A stretch of 64,000 nt of DNA, taken from NCBI GenBank assembly GCA_015039365.1, contig WION01000038.1, forward strand, positions 186,001 to 250,000, written 5' to 3'. The position numbers were made by a program, and so were the translations under genes. The notes under the pieces are model-generated. The model was given only the letters and a program-made list of their open reading frames with translations. It ran no database searches and was not told the origin of the DNA. Of this stretch, positions 47,632 to 59,323 are shown one piece after another. Numbering within the stretch: the first letter of the stretch is position 1; each line of letters opens with the position of its first letter. This DNA is from Amanita rubescens (Eukaryota > Basidiomycota > Agaricomycetes > Agaricales > Amanitaceae).

Positions 47632-47949
47632 CCATTATCTACTTGTACATAGGCTACAGAGGCTGGATCATGGGTTCGGACAAACTTGGGCCGCCACGGC
47701 GTGGTAGGCCGGGGGAAAATTCGGACAAAACTCGCCTCGAGGCCCAAAAATTGGTGCGGACAGCAAGGCCCCAAATCAGGGCATTTTTGTCCCTAACATT
47801 TGTGCTGATATTCCGGGGGCCTCTGCTAGCCCAGCTCGGACTCAACTCGGAATACGAGTCAAGTCCGAATAGTCCAAGCTCAATTCTCGTGCACAATTCC
47901 GAGCAGCAGGGGGGGCAATGGCAACATTGGCATGGCCCTATATACATAT

Positions 47950-49785
47950 GACCATTATGTTTGGCACTATTTGGTACTATTTGGAATTCTTTACATGTCC
48001 AATAAAATCCCAAAAAATATGTAAAAAATGCGGAAAATTCACATGATTCAGGTCATATAAAAATGATGAAACCAAACAAAGCCAAACTTGAGATATTTGC
48101 AAAATACTTTTTCAGACGCTTTGTGTAAAAAATGGCAAAGTCTGCAAAAAATCTTGAAAAATGCGGAAAAATCATGTGATCCAGGTCATATAAGAATGGT
48201 GAAGCCAAACAAAACCAAGCTTGAGATATTTGCAAAACACTTTTGCAATGCAAGTGAGAAAATTTCAAAAATGTAGAAAAATCATGTGGTCCAGATTCCA
48301 CTGGTCATAGAAGAATTGTGAAGCCAAACAAGGCCATTGTTCTGAGTAGCTATGCAGATCAACATGAAAATTTGATACTGCTTCAATCTTTAAATGTATG
48401 TATGTACCTGCTCTCCTTCCCTTGTGGCACTGCATGAATTACCACATCCATGAAACAGATTCACCAACAATAGTGATTTCCAACTTCTTGTGAAATTATC
48501 TGAGGGTGCCATTTGATATTCCCATGATAGTTGAGTCTTTATCCAATATAGCATCCTTCAAACAAGTGCAGACATGTACCCTCATAAAATAAAGGAGATT
48601 GGTGGTAATAAACACCAGAAACTGGCTTTTTCAACTCCTCTCAGATTATAATTTGGCTTGACAATCTCAAAGATTCAACCACAGAGTCATGCTCAACTTG
48701 TTCCAGGTTAATATACAATAAAATCTGAATCACTAAATCCTGCTCATCTGATGTGGAACTGGAACACTATTAAATGGAGTATTTGCAGCAATGGAATCTG
48801 GCAGAAATCTGGTTACTGGTATAAAATTCTAAAATGATAGAGACAGAGACAACCTGAGTCCATCACAGGCTCACAGAGAGCTGTCCAAAAACCAGCCACC
48901 TGGACCAGGTTGCACCCCATCCAAAGATTCCATGGAACAATGTTCTGGCCAGGTGATAAAGTGTGGTGGGTTATTCATGTCTACTGAGTGCTTTCCAAGT
49001 CACAGGTAGGAAAGATATTCAGTCTCAGTCCATGCCAACAGACTGTGGTTACTACTGGACTACTAGTAGTAGCTGTGCCAGGTGGGGCTTTCTAGATGCT
49101 TCTGGTGTGGAAGCTTTCTGGGCAGGCAAAGGTTCCAAACATGATCATAACACACTGAGTATCAATATGGTGTAACTGATAGGGCTAGTAAGGAACGACA
49201 GGGGTATACCCCAGACATTCCCTGATGGTGTTAAAAACCAGTACTCATAATCATGTACCATCATTAAATTACCAAGAACTCATATCCACCCCCCTTCTCT
49301 CCTTGACTTCAATACAAACACCTCACAATCTCCAACCCTAGGTTATCATTTATTCATGAGCTCTAAAACTGTCTGCAATGTCATACTAGGTGATTGGTTG
49401 CTGTTGTCAACAGGCAGTGGGATTGTAGAAGTTGACTGTGACACTGTACACAACCAGATCATCTGAGTAAGACCTCAACTGGTACTGACCATTGCAAGTC
49501 ACTGCAACTGACTTCTACTACTGACAGCCATTCATAACCACCAGTAGGGAATGACAGGTGTACACCTCTGGTCATCATTTACTAACCACCAGCAACTCTG
49601 CATGTCCTTGATCACATCATGAATTTTGTTCATTTTCTAAGATTACACTCTGAACATCTGAAGAAGTATTTTGCAAATATCTCAAGTTTGGGTGTGTTTG
49701 GTCTCATAATTCCTATATGGCCTGGATCACATGATTTTTCTGCATTTTTTCAGGATTTATTTGGAATTTTATTGCAATGATAAAC
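47950..49785. mobile_element. Non-autonomous element with ~125-bp inverted repeats
   Basis: The left arm (about 47990-48115: aaaatcccaaa, acatgattcaggtcatata, cttgagatatttgcaaaatac) is the inverted counterpart of ~49655-49785. A second and third partial copy of the left arm follow in tandem at 48150-48320. The interior is AT-rich and has no gene. Confidence 0.55.
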
Positions 49786-49799
49786 AACTGAGAATAAGC

Positions 49800-50050
49800 T
49801 CAGATTGGGTTCAGAGTCTGACTTGAACTCAGCTCGGACTCCACTCGGACTCCACTTGGACTCCACTTGGACTCCACTCGGACTGAGCTCGGAGTCCGAG
49901 TGCACTCTGAGTTTGCACTCGGATTCACCTCAACTCGGACTGGGCTCGGACTCAGCTCGGATTCTACTCGGATTACTAGTACTCCTTGGACCCTACTCGG
50001 AATGGGCTCGGACTCTACTCGTATTCCTCGTAATCAGCTCGGATTCTACT
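49800..50050. repeat. Degenerate CTCGGACTCCA repeat block
   Basis: More than fifteen short copies of ctcggactcca/ctcggactgag variants, matching blocks at 41090-41275 and 47833-47900. It forms the subterminal part of transposon B. Confidence 0.7.
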
Positions 50051-50109
50051 AGGATAGGTGGCTCAGTGTTAACTGCTGTATCTTCAGCACATCCTAAAAC
50101 CTCCACTTG

Positions 50110-50450
50110 ATCATTATACAGTGTTTTATAACACTAATGCTATAAACATATCATCACTTTCTCCAGATGTTATTGTATCAGTGGAAGCTATCATATACCA
50201 CTTACCAACCTAAGAAATCAGTGGTCCAGTTTTTGAGATATTGAGCCTTCAATCTTGGGCTGATTGTGACAAGTAGTGATATATATGTCACAACAGCAGG
50301 AGTTCTGCAGGAGTGCTTAGCCTCTCCTCTCCACTGCTGTCACACCCCTCTGGACTGTTCAATTTGACTGCTTGGTATAAGGAAATGTCCCTTGCTCATC
50401 AGGAATAGATGGTAGTGTGTGGGGAATGGCAGAAGCAATGGTGAAATTAG
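50110..50450. repeat. Dispersed repeat, third (diverged) copy
   Basis: Same order of motifs as 17230-17650 and 23340-23840 (tataacact, tcatataccactta, gtccagtttttgag, cacacccctctggactgttca) at lower identity. Confidence 0.65.
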
Positions 50451-50740
50451 TCATGTGCTGGCTTGGGCCTGAAGCCCTAAGCCTGCCTGCCCTAATAAGC
50501 CTGGCCCAAGCCTGGCTGTGTGGTGGGCTTTCCAGGACTCATGCCCAGTGAGAAATCTGGGCCAGAAACCCATCATGTGCTGTCAGAACATGTCCCACCC
50601 AGAGCACTGGGATGCATTGATTGCAAGACAATATGACAAGTGTGCAAGATTGTGAGTATGAACAAAAAGATGTCCATGCAAGAAAATGAATGAGGGAGTG
50701 CAGCTGACAAACTTGAGGGTTTTGACATCCTTATTGTTGC

Positions 50741-51592
50741 TAGTGATTGGAGGTCCAGTTATGTAACTGCAAATTAACCGTAACTTAACTGAACCTAACT
50801 GATAATTAGTGTTGTGAGGTTAGGTTAAGTCCAGTTAATTGCCCCAAAATTGATTAACTGTAACTGATCAATTAACTAATGACCCAGAATTTCCTTAACC
50901 TTAACTGGACTGGTTATAACCAATTGAAATTATGTAACCTGGTAGAGCAGGTTATTAGCATCATTTTGACCCCTTTGGACCAGTGGTTCATGAGATATGA
51001 AGTGTTTTGTGAGGGATGTCAAGATGATTGGTTTACCATTAGCAATGTTGTCTATGATGCTCATAACTGATCAATATATGTAAGTCAGAAACAAGTCCCA
51101 AATGCCAACAGCCTAAGTCAGAAGTATATTGTCCAATACAGAATGATAAACATAATGAAAATTGCATACAAATTAGAGCCTCAGTGACAGCCATGCAAAA
51201 CTTTGCTCCTCATCAGCATCCCAGAGAACTATGTTTCTGAGTGTGGTGAGGGAAATAGCTAGCAGATTGAACATGAGAAACTAACTGTATATTGCTTTTT
51301 GCATGTCATGGACCACATTGCTGATGGGAAACACAATAATTTTGACATCCCCTCAAAATACTTCATATCTCATGAACCACTGGGCCAAATTACATTAATA
51401 AGGGCTCAAAATGATACTAATGACCTGCTCTACCAGCTGGGAATATTATGTAATTTTAACCAGTCATAACTGGTTAAATTCATTCATGGGAAAGACCTAA
51501 CCTTAACTGCTTGACCAGTTAATTATCAGTTAGGTTCAGTTAAGTTATGGTTAATTTGTGGTTACATAACTGAACCTCCAATCACTAACAAT
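50741..51592. mobile_element. Foldback-type inverted-repeat element
   Basis: The outer arms GTGATTGGAGGTYCAGTTA...ACTGATAATTA (50744-50806 and inverted at 51521-51588) are nearly perfect inverted repeats. Further matching arms lie inside (50941-51040 with 51340-51450: gagcaggttattagcatcattttga and its inverse). Most of the element could fold on itself. No gene is seen. Confidence 0.75.
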
Positions 51593-52348
51593 TGCACACC
51601 ATCTCTGAATCCTTCAGAAATGGATGAAAATGCAGACCTAGTAGAAGAAGCAACTTCTGAATCTGAAATCTCAGACTCTGAGATGGACATGAAGAATTGT
51701 TTCAGGATTTTGGTGATCAAGAAGAAACTCTTGATGCTGAGCCAATTCCAGAAGTTGTCTGACAATCAGGCAGTCAGACAACTAGTGTTCCAGCATTTGT
51801 CAGACAACCAGACAACCAGAGATCAGACAACTAGTGTTCCAGCATAGTCAGATGCTGTCAGATTTTCCCCCTGTTTGCTGATGCCTAGTGCAGTTTGTTT
51901 GTACATATTATGGTTCCTGGAAGTCATATCTTAACTATGTATCAGTACATTAAGTGCCCACTTGACCTGGTGAGCATAAGACTGAAGCCTTTCTTTCACT
52001 AGTATGGCCTTGGAACTAAATCAGACATGATCAGACTTTTGCCATGTCAGCTGATGCTAAATCAAAGCCTGAATCCCCCTGTATACCCTAAAGCCAGGAA
52101 CCAAACTCAAATAGGTCCCTATAAATTATTATGTAGCCACCATTATAATTTATACACACATTTTACCCACATCAAACTTGTCACTGAATTTATTGGAAAT
52201 AACCATATCATTAGAAAGAAAGGCTCAGACACATGGATGAGTAACCAAAGGAAGGCATATGATTGGAAGTGATCTATGTACAAATGAATATGAGCTCAAT
52301 GCAAAGGCAATATAGACACTGAATCACTTGAAAAGCATGCTGGGTACT
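51593..52348. other. 3' flank of GTPase copy 2, no gene seen
   Basis: A short frame (51620-51847) begins with an acidic Ser/Glu-rich stretch and contains a duplicated ctagtgttccagca segment. No family is recognised. Confidence 0.35.
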
Positions 52349-55300
52349 TCACCCTGCCATAAATTGTTCATAAGTACTAGTGCATGAGTAGACAAAGGAC
52401 CCACCATCAATGTGAGTCACCTTCCTATAGAGCAATGTGACCAAATCTTTATGACCATAGTGCAGAAGGTCAGCAGTAATGTCAGTCTTTAGTTTTTGAA
52501 TGTAGCCTTTTTGCTTGTATTGATACAAGGCTTGTGCTACTGATATCTGAAGTGGTGCAGCGATCCAAAAGGATAGCTTGGCAATAATGATAATTGCTTG
52601 AAGTTTTAAGGATAAATACCACATATGAAAAGGAATAATTTACAAACTAAAATCTGGCAATCAGCAGGCTTGATGCATTGCATCAGTTGTGTACTACCCA
52701 CATAATAAAAGAACAAGATACCTGGATTGCAAACAGCCTTTCCCTGTCTCCAAAAATGGAGAAAATTTCAGACTATCAATGAGATAGAGTAAAACATTCT
52801 AATGTACATATCACTCACAAGCTGTTGATCATAGGAACAATGTGATGAGACTGCCTTTCTCAAAATGTGAAATGTCACTCACTTCCTGTTGGTCCTAGGA
52901 AAAGATGTGATGAGACTGCCTTTCACAAAATATGCATTGTCACTCACTCCCTGTTGGTAATATCAAAAGATGCAATGAGACTGCCTTTCAAAAAAAGAGC
53001 AATGTCACTCACTGCTTCCTGTTGATCATGGGAAAAGATGTGATGAGACTTGGACTGCCACAAGACTGCCTTTCACAGGATGTGCAATATTACTCACAAG
53101 CTGTTGGTCATTGGAAAAGATGTGAGAAACTGCTTTTCACAAAATGTACAATGTCACTCACATGCTGTTGGTCATAGTGACAAGACTGCCTTTCACAAAA
53201 TGTGCAATGTCACTCACAGACTGTTGGTCATAGAAAAGATGTGATGAGACTACCTTTCACAAAATAAATGTGCAATGTCACTCACTTGCTGTTGGTCAAA
53301 GCAAAATAAGTGATGAGACTGCCCTTCACAAAATGTGCAATGTCACTCACAAGCTGTTGGTATAGGAAAGGATGTGATGAAACTGCCTTTCACAAAATGT
53401 GCAATGTCACTCACTTGCTGTTGGTCATAGGAAAAGATGTGATGAGACTTCTGTGTGCAAGTCTGTGTGCAATGTCACTCACAAACTGTTGGTGACAGCA
53501 AAATATGTCATGTGACTGCCTTTCACAAAATGTGCAATGTCACTCACAACCTGTTGGTCATATGAAAAGATGTGATGAGACAGCCTTTAACTAAATGTGC
53601 AATGTCACTCACTCCCTGTTGGACATACCAAAAGATGTGATGAGACTGCCTTTCACAAAATGTGCAATGTCACTCACTTGCTGTTGGTCATAGGAAAAGA
53701 TGTAATGAAACTGCCTTTCACAAGATGTGCAATGCCACTCACAAGCTGTTCATCATAGCAAAAGATGTGATGTGACTGCCTTTCACAAAATGTGCAATGT
53801 CACTCACAACCTGTTGGTTATAGGAAAAAATGTGATGAGACTGCCTTTCACAAAATGTGCAATGTCACTCACTTGCTGTTGGTCATACCAAAAGATATGA
53901 CAAGACTGCCTTTCAGAAAATGTGCCATGTCACTCACTTGCTGTTGGTCATAGGAAAAGATGTGATGAGACTGCCTTTCACAAAATGTGCAATATTACTC
54001 ACAAGCTGTTGGTCATAGGAAAAGATGTGATGAAACTGCCCTTCACAAAATGTATGATGTCACTCACTTGCTGTTGGTCATAGTGACAAGACTACCTTAC
54101 ACAAATGTGCAATGTCACTCACAAACTGTTGAGATGTGATGAGACTGCCTTTCACAAAATGTGCAATGTAACTCACTTGCTATTGGTTACAAAAAGATGT
54201 GATGAGACTGCCTTTCACAAAATGTGCTATATCACTCACAAGCTGTTGGTCATAGGAAAAGATGTGATGAGACTACCTTTCACAAAATGTGCAATGTCAC
54301 TCACTTGCTGTTGGTCATACAAAAAGATGCAATGAGACTGCCTTTCACAAAATGTGCAATGTCACTCACAAGCTGTTGGTCATAGCAAAAGATGTGATGT
54401 GATTGCCTTTCTCAAAATGTTCAATCTCACTCACAACCTGTTATTCATAGCAAAAGATTTGATGAGACTGCCTTTCACAAAATGTGCAATATCACTCACT
54501 ACCTGTTGGTTATAGGAAAAAATGTGATGAGACTGCCTTTCACAAAATGTGCACTGTCACTCACTCCCTGTTGGTCATAGGAAAAGATGTGATGAGACTG
54601 CCTTTCACAACATGTGCAATGTCACTCACAAGCTATTGGTCATAGCAAAAGATGTGATGAGACTGCCTTTCAAAAAATGTACAATGTCACTCACAGCCTG
54701 TTGGTTATAGGAAAGATGTGATGAGACTCCCTTTCACAAAATGTGTAATGTCACTCACAGACTGTTGGTGATAGCAAAAGATGTGTGTGACTGCATTTCA
54801 CAAAATGTGCCATGTCACTCACAACCTGTTGGTCATACCAAAAGATGTGATGAGATTGCCTTTAACTAAATGTGCAATGTCACTCACTCCCTGTTGGTCA
54901 TAGTAAAAGATGTGGTGAGACTGCCTTTCACAAAATGTGCAATGTCACTCACTTGCTATTGGTCATAGAAAGGGATGTGATGAGACTGCCTTTCACAAAT
55001 TTGCAATGTCACTCACAACCTGTTGGTCATAGCAAAAGATGTGATGTGACTGCCTTTCACAAAATGTGCAATATCACTCACAAGCTGTTGGTCATAGGAA
55101 AAGATGTGATGAAACTACCTTTCACAAAATGTGCAATGTCACTCACTCCCTGTTGGTAATAGAAATAGATGTGATGAGACTGCCTTTCACAAAATGTGTA
55201 ATGTCACTCACAACCTGTTGGTCATGGGAAAAGATGTGATGAGACTGCCTTTCACAAAATGTGCAATGTCACTCACTCCCTGTTGATCATGGGAAAAGAT

Positions 55301-57784
55301 GTGATGAGACTTGGACTGCCTTCTACACAACCTTCTATGTTCCTCACATGCTGTCAGTTGGGGAAAAATACATAAAGCAGCTTTTCAGAAATATTTCGAA
55401 CATTACTTACATACTGTTGGCCACAGGTAAAATTTTGATAAGGTCATCTTTGAAACACCAAACCAGTGTGACATCCTGCTAACCTTCTAAACCCATAAGA
55501 AAAGACATGGATTCACTGCTTTTCACAAAATTTGTAATATCACTCACAATCTGTACAACAAGATGTGTCCAAATTGTCCTGTAGCAATGTGGCCAGTATT
55601 ACTCACTTCCTTTTAGAATAAAATTAGCATCATGCATTGGGGAAAAAGAAAACAATGCTAACTCTCTTTTGCCATGGTATTTCATATGATGAGTTCACAT
55701 CTCACAAAAGGATCACATACATGCTGTTTGTTTTACAATAGCTTGTGAAGAAGAAGCTTTGAATAGGAGAAATATTTACTGTCTGTTGTTTTGAGACAAG
55801 ATGTAATGTTTATAAGCAGACAGAAAGAAAATCTGACTTACTTCCTGTTATTAATCCAATCAAGTTTATTGAGACTCTCTTTCAGATACCAGGATGTCAC
55901 CAACTTTCTGTTGTTTGTTGAGTTATGTCTGATAAGCTGCACAAATATCAATGTTGCTTACTTTCTTTAAGCAGGTCAGATGCAGTGTGAAGCAGTGTTG
56001 TATTACTGACTCCCTGACCATGGAAGACTGGATTGACAAGTCTGCTTACAATGATTGATTAACTCACTTGCTATTGGTCATATGATGTGCCATCAATCAT
56101 TTACCCAAAATCAAAATTGAGTCATGTCACTCACTTCCTGTAGATTATGGGACAAGACTGCGGATCACAAAGGGAAGCATTACTCACAAACTGTTGTCAT
56201 GAGAAATATATCAGGTCTATGCTGGTGCAATGTCACTAACCCACTGATATTAATTTTATCAGATCCCACCACCAAGAATATGGTGACAACTGACCTGTGC
56301 TTCACTCAGTCGTTTACCAGCCATCTGACACATGACTAATCTTGTTTTCATGTGAAGGCATTGGAGTGTTACTTACCTCCTGATAAACTTTTGAAGCATT
56401 CATCATTCCATATGAAGGCCACCTACATCTCTGTGGACCTATCGCCATTTGAATTTTCCTATGCCAATGTGCAGTTTGACAAAAATGCATACCCAGAAAT
56501 GTGGAAATTTTCCAAAAATTATGAGAATGACATGATGCCATGTCCAATTTTCATGTTTCAGAACATGTCTGAACAATGTCAAGGTCAGTAAGTGAGATTT
56601 TGAATGTGACCCTCACTGAAGTGCAGATTCAACACAAAGGTCAAGATTGTTCATCTGTGTTGAGACAAACAGCTGTTGTATGGTGTCATCATCTATTGCA
56701 TCAGCAGTTTTCTGAGTTAATTCAGCACAATTCTTCTCTGGTAAATCCATGTCTATGAAACAATATTACTCCCAATTTTTGGGAAGAAATCCTCATTCTT
56801 CTCACCTTCCAATTGCACATATGCCTTGGGAGGATATTTGGCATCCAAAACTTTAGGAAGATAAACTTTCTGAAAAGTGATTTCAGCATTTTCCCTGGCT
56901 CTCTCCCACTTATCTTCATTATTTGCATCAGTCAAGTTGGTAAATTCAGTGGTTATTTGACCATCAAATTTGGTGAATATAACCACCAAAGGAACTGTAA
57001 AGGAAATATTGCTAGTCAGTAAGTTGATTTTGTGGCAATTTAGCAATTGGAAAGGTAAACAATCTCTCCAAACCCAACAAGATGGTATACAAATTCATTA
57101 GGACTTACCTCTGCCTGTCCCTTTATTGAAGAATTCAAGCTCTGCAGATAGAATGGGACGAGGGCTATCCATGGGTATACAGTACCTGCAGAAAACCAGA
57201 TCAGACAGTATTGTAAAGGGATAAAGCAAGATACCAAATTGCATGCAGCTGATTCTTCAGCTCAGTTTCTGCAGACTTCTTTTCAATGAACTTCCAAGCA
57301 ATCTCCAATTCCTCCGTTGAACCAGCTTCAAAACCCCGAGAGTCATGGAAGATAAAGTTACTTCCAGGGTATGTAATTTGATGCTCAATATCATGCAGGC
57401 CTCTCTGTTATCATTGCATGTGAATGGGTACATCCATACATCATTATCTGACTCACTTCAATTGATGGCATCAAATGAATAACAGACTGTTCAAGCTTAT
57501 TACCTACAAGAAACAACAGTCAAGTCAAAGGGTGCACAAAATTCAGACTGACTTACCACCCTTGTCATATATGATGGACTTTGTCCCCTTTGCTACACCA
57601 CAAACCTTCTCAAGGATAGTTGTCTTGCCTGCATTAGCCCTCCCAATGATAAGGATGCGAAAATGTGGGCATAGATAGCGTTTCATGAGTATTTGAACAT
57701 GTGTCTCATCTGCATCTGATATGTGTCAGTCAAGGATTAGCAATGCTGAGTCACATAAATTAATGTACCAGTTGTAGCTGCCAT
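52349..57784 (-). CDS. P-loop GTPase-domain protein, copy 2, containing a ~55-member microexon array
   Basis: Conventional exons (complement): 57769-57784, 57557-57715, 57457-57503, 57235-57404, 57109-57185, 56806-56994, 56617-56752, 56493-56568; 870 nt, ending in phase 0 after HFW. P-loop GRANAGKT is at residues 30-37; HDSRGFEAG and FTKFDG are the G3- and G4-like motifs; FVSTQMNNLDLC matches copy 1. Then about 55 microexons of three bases (one of six) run from 56377 down to 52819. A 22-nt exon (52722-52743) and the C-terminal exon (52349-52596) follow, the latter with a hydrophobic IIIIAKLSFW segment homologous to copy 1. With all microexons included the total is 436 codons with the stop, and the frame closes exactly. 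The role is unknown; it may be membrane-associated through the C-terminal hydrophobic stretch. Confidence 0.75.
52819..56379 (-). repeat. Tandem array of ~62-nt introns separated by 3-nt microexons (copy 2)
   Basis: On the minus strand the unit is GTGAGTGACATTGCAC...CTCATCAC...CCAACAG, about 62 nt, followed by three bases and the next GTGAGT. I count 39 homogeneous units at 52819-55290 and about 16 older ones at 55345-56379. The older introns have individual sequences and different donors (GTAAGT, GTATGT, GTTAGT, GTCAGT) but the exons are still triplets. Triplets seen (minus strand) include CTT, CAA, GTT, GGA, GAA, TTT, CAT, TCT, GCT, GTA, AAA, ACA, ATT, TAT, TGG and GAG, plus one six-base GAAGCA near 53015. 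None is a stop. One (GAT near 55476) has a weak donor. Intron length varies by several bases between units, while exon length does not. Confidence 0.88.
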
Positions 57785-58263
57785 GACTGATGTTGTGCTA
57801 GGATCAAGATCAGATTGTTTGATTGAGGGGGTGGTAAAAGGAAATGCTCACCAGAGATAATGGGAAAAAGCAGTGATAGTTGGGTCGTAAATGTGAAAAG
57901 AGTTGTGTACTGGACTTGATAGAGGTGGACTCAAGATTAAGATATCAGCCGGTGACAGCAGTATCATGTGGCTTGACCTACTCGTGTGTGAAGGGTGTAG
58001 GGCAGCGGGCGAGGCGAGATCAAAGAGATAACGGTGCGCCAGATGACCGTGGGACAGGCTCCAGCTGGTTAGAAAGGACGTGTTTGGTCAAAACTTGAGA
58101 GCGCGCAGAGCGATGCGAGTGTACTGTGTGGCACGGGTGCGAGCGAAATCGAATGGTGTGTGAACTTTGAAGGGTTGAGGAAGTATAAGTTCACGAGGCA
58201 GCACTGACCCCAAGAACCGGGTTCAGCTCCCACTGGGCCCAATTTAGATAACTTCTCTATCCG
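57785..58263. other. 5' flank of GTPase copy 2
   Basis: No gene supported. It should hold the promoter of the minus-strand GTPase gene; no clear TATA box was identified. Confidence 0.35.
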
Positions 58264-58863
58264 GTAACATGGGTCTTTTTTTTTTTTTTTTTTTGAATAG
58301 AAGGAGTGTATTGCCACATACACTACCGAGGTAAACTGGGAAAAAAGCCAACACTACTAGAGCGAGGAAAAAGAACCCGTAAGACATACTTATACTAACC
58401 ACGTCATCGGCATAGGGCCGCATATAGTGTTTAACTAGTCCATCCCCAAACGCGACATAGTAGGGGAAGGAACGTTGAGCCTTGGAAGGAAAGGGGCCTA
58501 TCGGTAGGAGTCAAGGCCTCCGTAGCGAGCCTCAAAGCGGGCGGCGTGTTTTGTTTGGTGACGTTGATCGCGCGTCTGGCGGACTTGCTTCAACCGTTTG
58601 GCTTGCAGGATGGCAAGCGCTTTGTCGTCGAATCTGGCGATGAAGAAGGGGCAGTCCCGAGAGATGGCGGGATGATGCCCACGGCAGTTGATACACTTGA
58701 TGTCTTGCATGGAGGAGTCCTGTAGGACCGCTTGCTCGTGTACGGCGGAACTGTGACAGTTTGCGCATAGGGCACACCAAGGAAGGCGTGACGAACAGAC
58801 GTGTGAAGTGTGGCCCCACCGAAGGCAGATGCCACACTGACGAGAGGCCTTGCGCAAGACCCA
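58264..58863 (-). pseudogene. LINE ORF1 fragment with zinc knuckles
   Basis: The minus-strand frame from ~58862 to 58498 reads QCGICLRWGHTSHVC, then CALCANCHSS and INCRGHHPAISRDC, three CCHC-type knuckles typical of the C-terminal part of non-LTR retrotransposon ORF1 (Gag-like) proteins. The upstream part is cut off by the LTR starting at 58864. Downstream there is a run of about 20 A (minus strand) at 58264-58283. ORF2 is absent. It is therefore a rearranged or internally deleted LINE copy into which the gypsy element later inserted. Confidence 0.6.
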
Positions 58864-59286
58864 TGTTACAAACGTACGTCATGGCCTGTCTTTTTTTTAT
58901 CTTATCATCCCTCCTATGCCGTTATTTGCATATGCGTTCCTTCCGGAACATTCATCGTTTATCATATGCCAATTACCTTTATCACATGTATGTTCGTTTT
59001 TCACATGTTAACCGTTTCATTATCACATGCAACCGTTTTCATTATCACATGCATATATACTTACCATATTTGCGTATGTACTCTGTACTATATAAATCAC
59101 GCAAATATACGACTAGACCTCAGTCTAGTTTTAACAGTCAAAATCTGTCTCGTTATCGTCTAAGTTCCCTTGAGGACTTATCCGATAACACTCTTATACT
59201 TTGAACGTTCTTAAGTGCCGGAACTCCCTTGAGGAACCTACGGTACCTGATAGGCTTGACTTATCAGTGAACGAACAAACGTAACA
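58864..59286 (+). mobile_element. 5' LTR of a Ty3/gypsy element
   Basis: 423 bp with ends TGTTAC...GTAACA, a TATAAA box at ~59091 and stretches of atcacatgcaaccgtttcatt repeats. It precedes the gag-pol frames below. The matching 3' LTR would lie beyond the window, so the boundaries rest on the terminal motif only. Confidence 0.65.
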
Positions 59287-59323
59287 ATAAAACTAGACTC
59301 CTCTCCGAGCACGATAGCTTTAA

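Larger units (their letters stand above)
41288..47830. mobile_element. Inner inverted-repeat pair of transposon B
   Basis: The left end (GCTAGCAG.GCCCCCGGAATAT then ACAAATGTTAGGGAC) and the right end are inverted copies of about 45 bp with a few differences. They bracket the Ulp1-transposase gene. They are either the true termini of the element or its subterminal repeats. Confidence 0.6.
41045..50068. mobile_element. Large DNA transposon B (outer boundaries)
   Basis: The ends share an inverted CACTGAGCCACCTA (41045-41058 and 50055-50068), followed inward by blocks of CTCGGAnTCCGAG-type short repeats (41090-41275; 47833-47900; 49800-50050). Inside lie a second pair of inverted repeats at 41288 and 47830 and the Ulp1-transposase gene. 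The stretch ~47950-49785 looks like a separate insertion. Which pair is the true terminus is uncertain. Confidence 0.5.

Noticed and set aside
52932..55482. Plus-strand frames with the KRCDETAFHKMCNVTH-like repeat
   Set aside because: They are antisense to the copy-2 array and follow the ~65-bp period.
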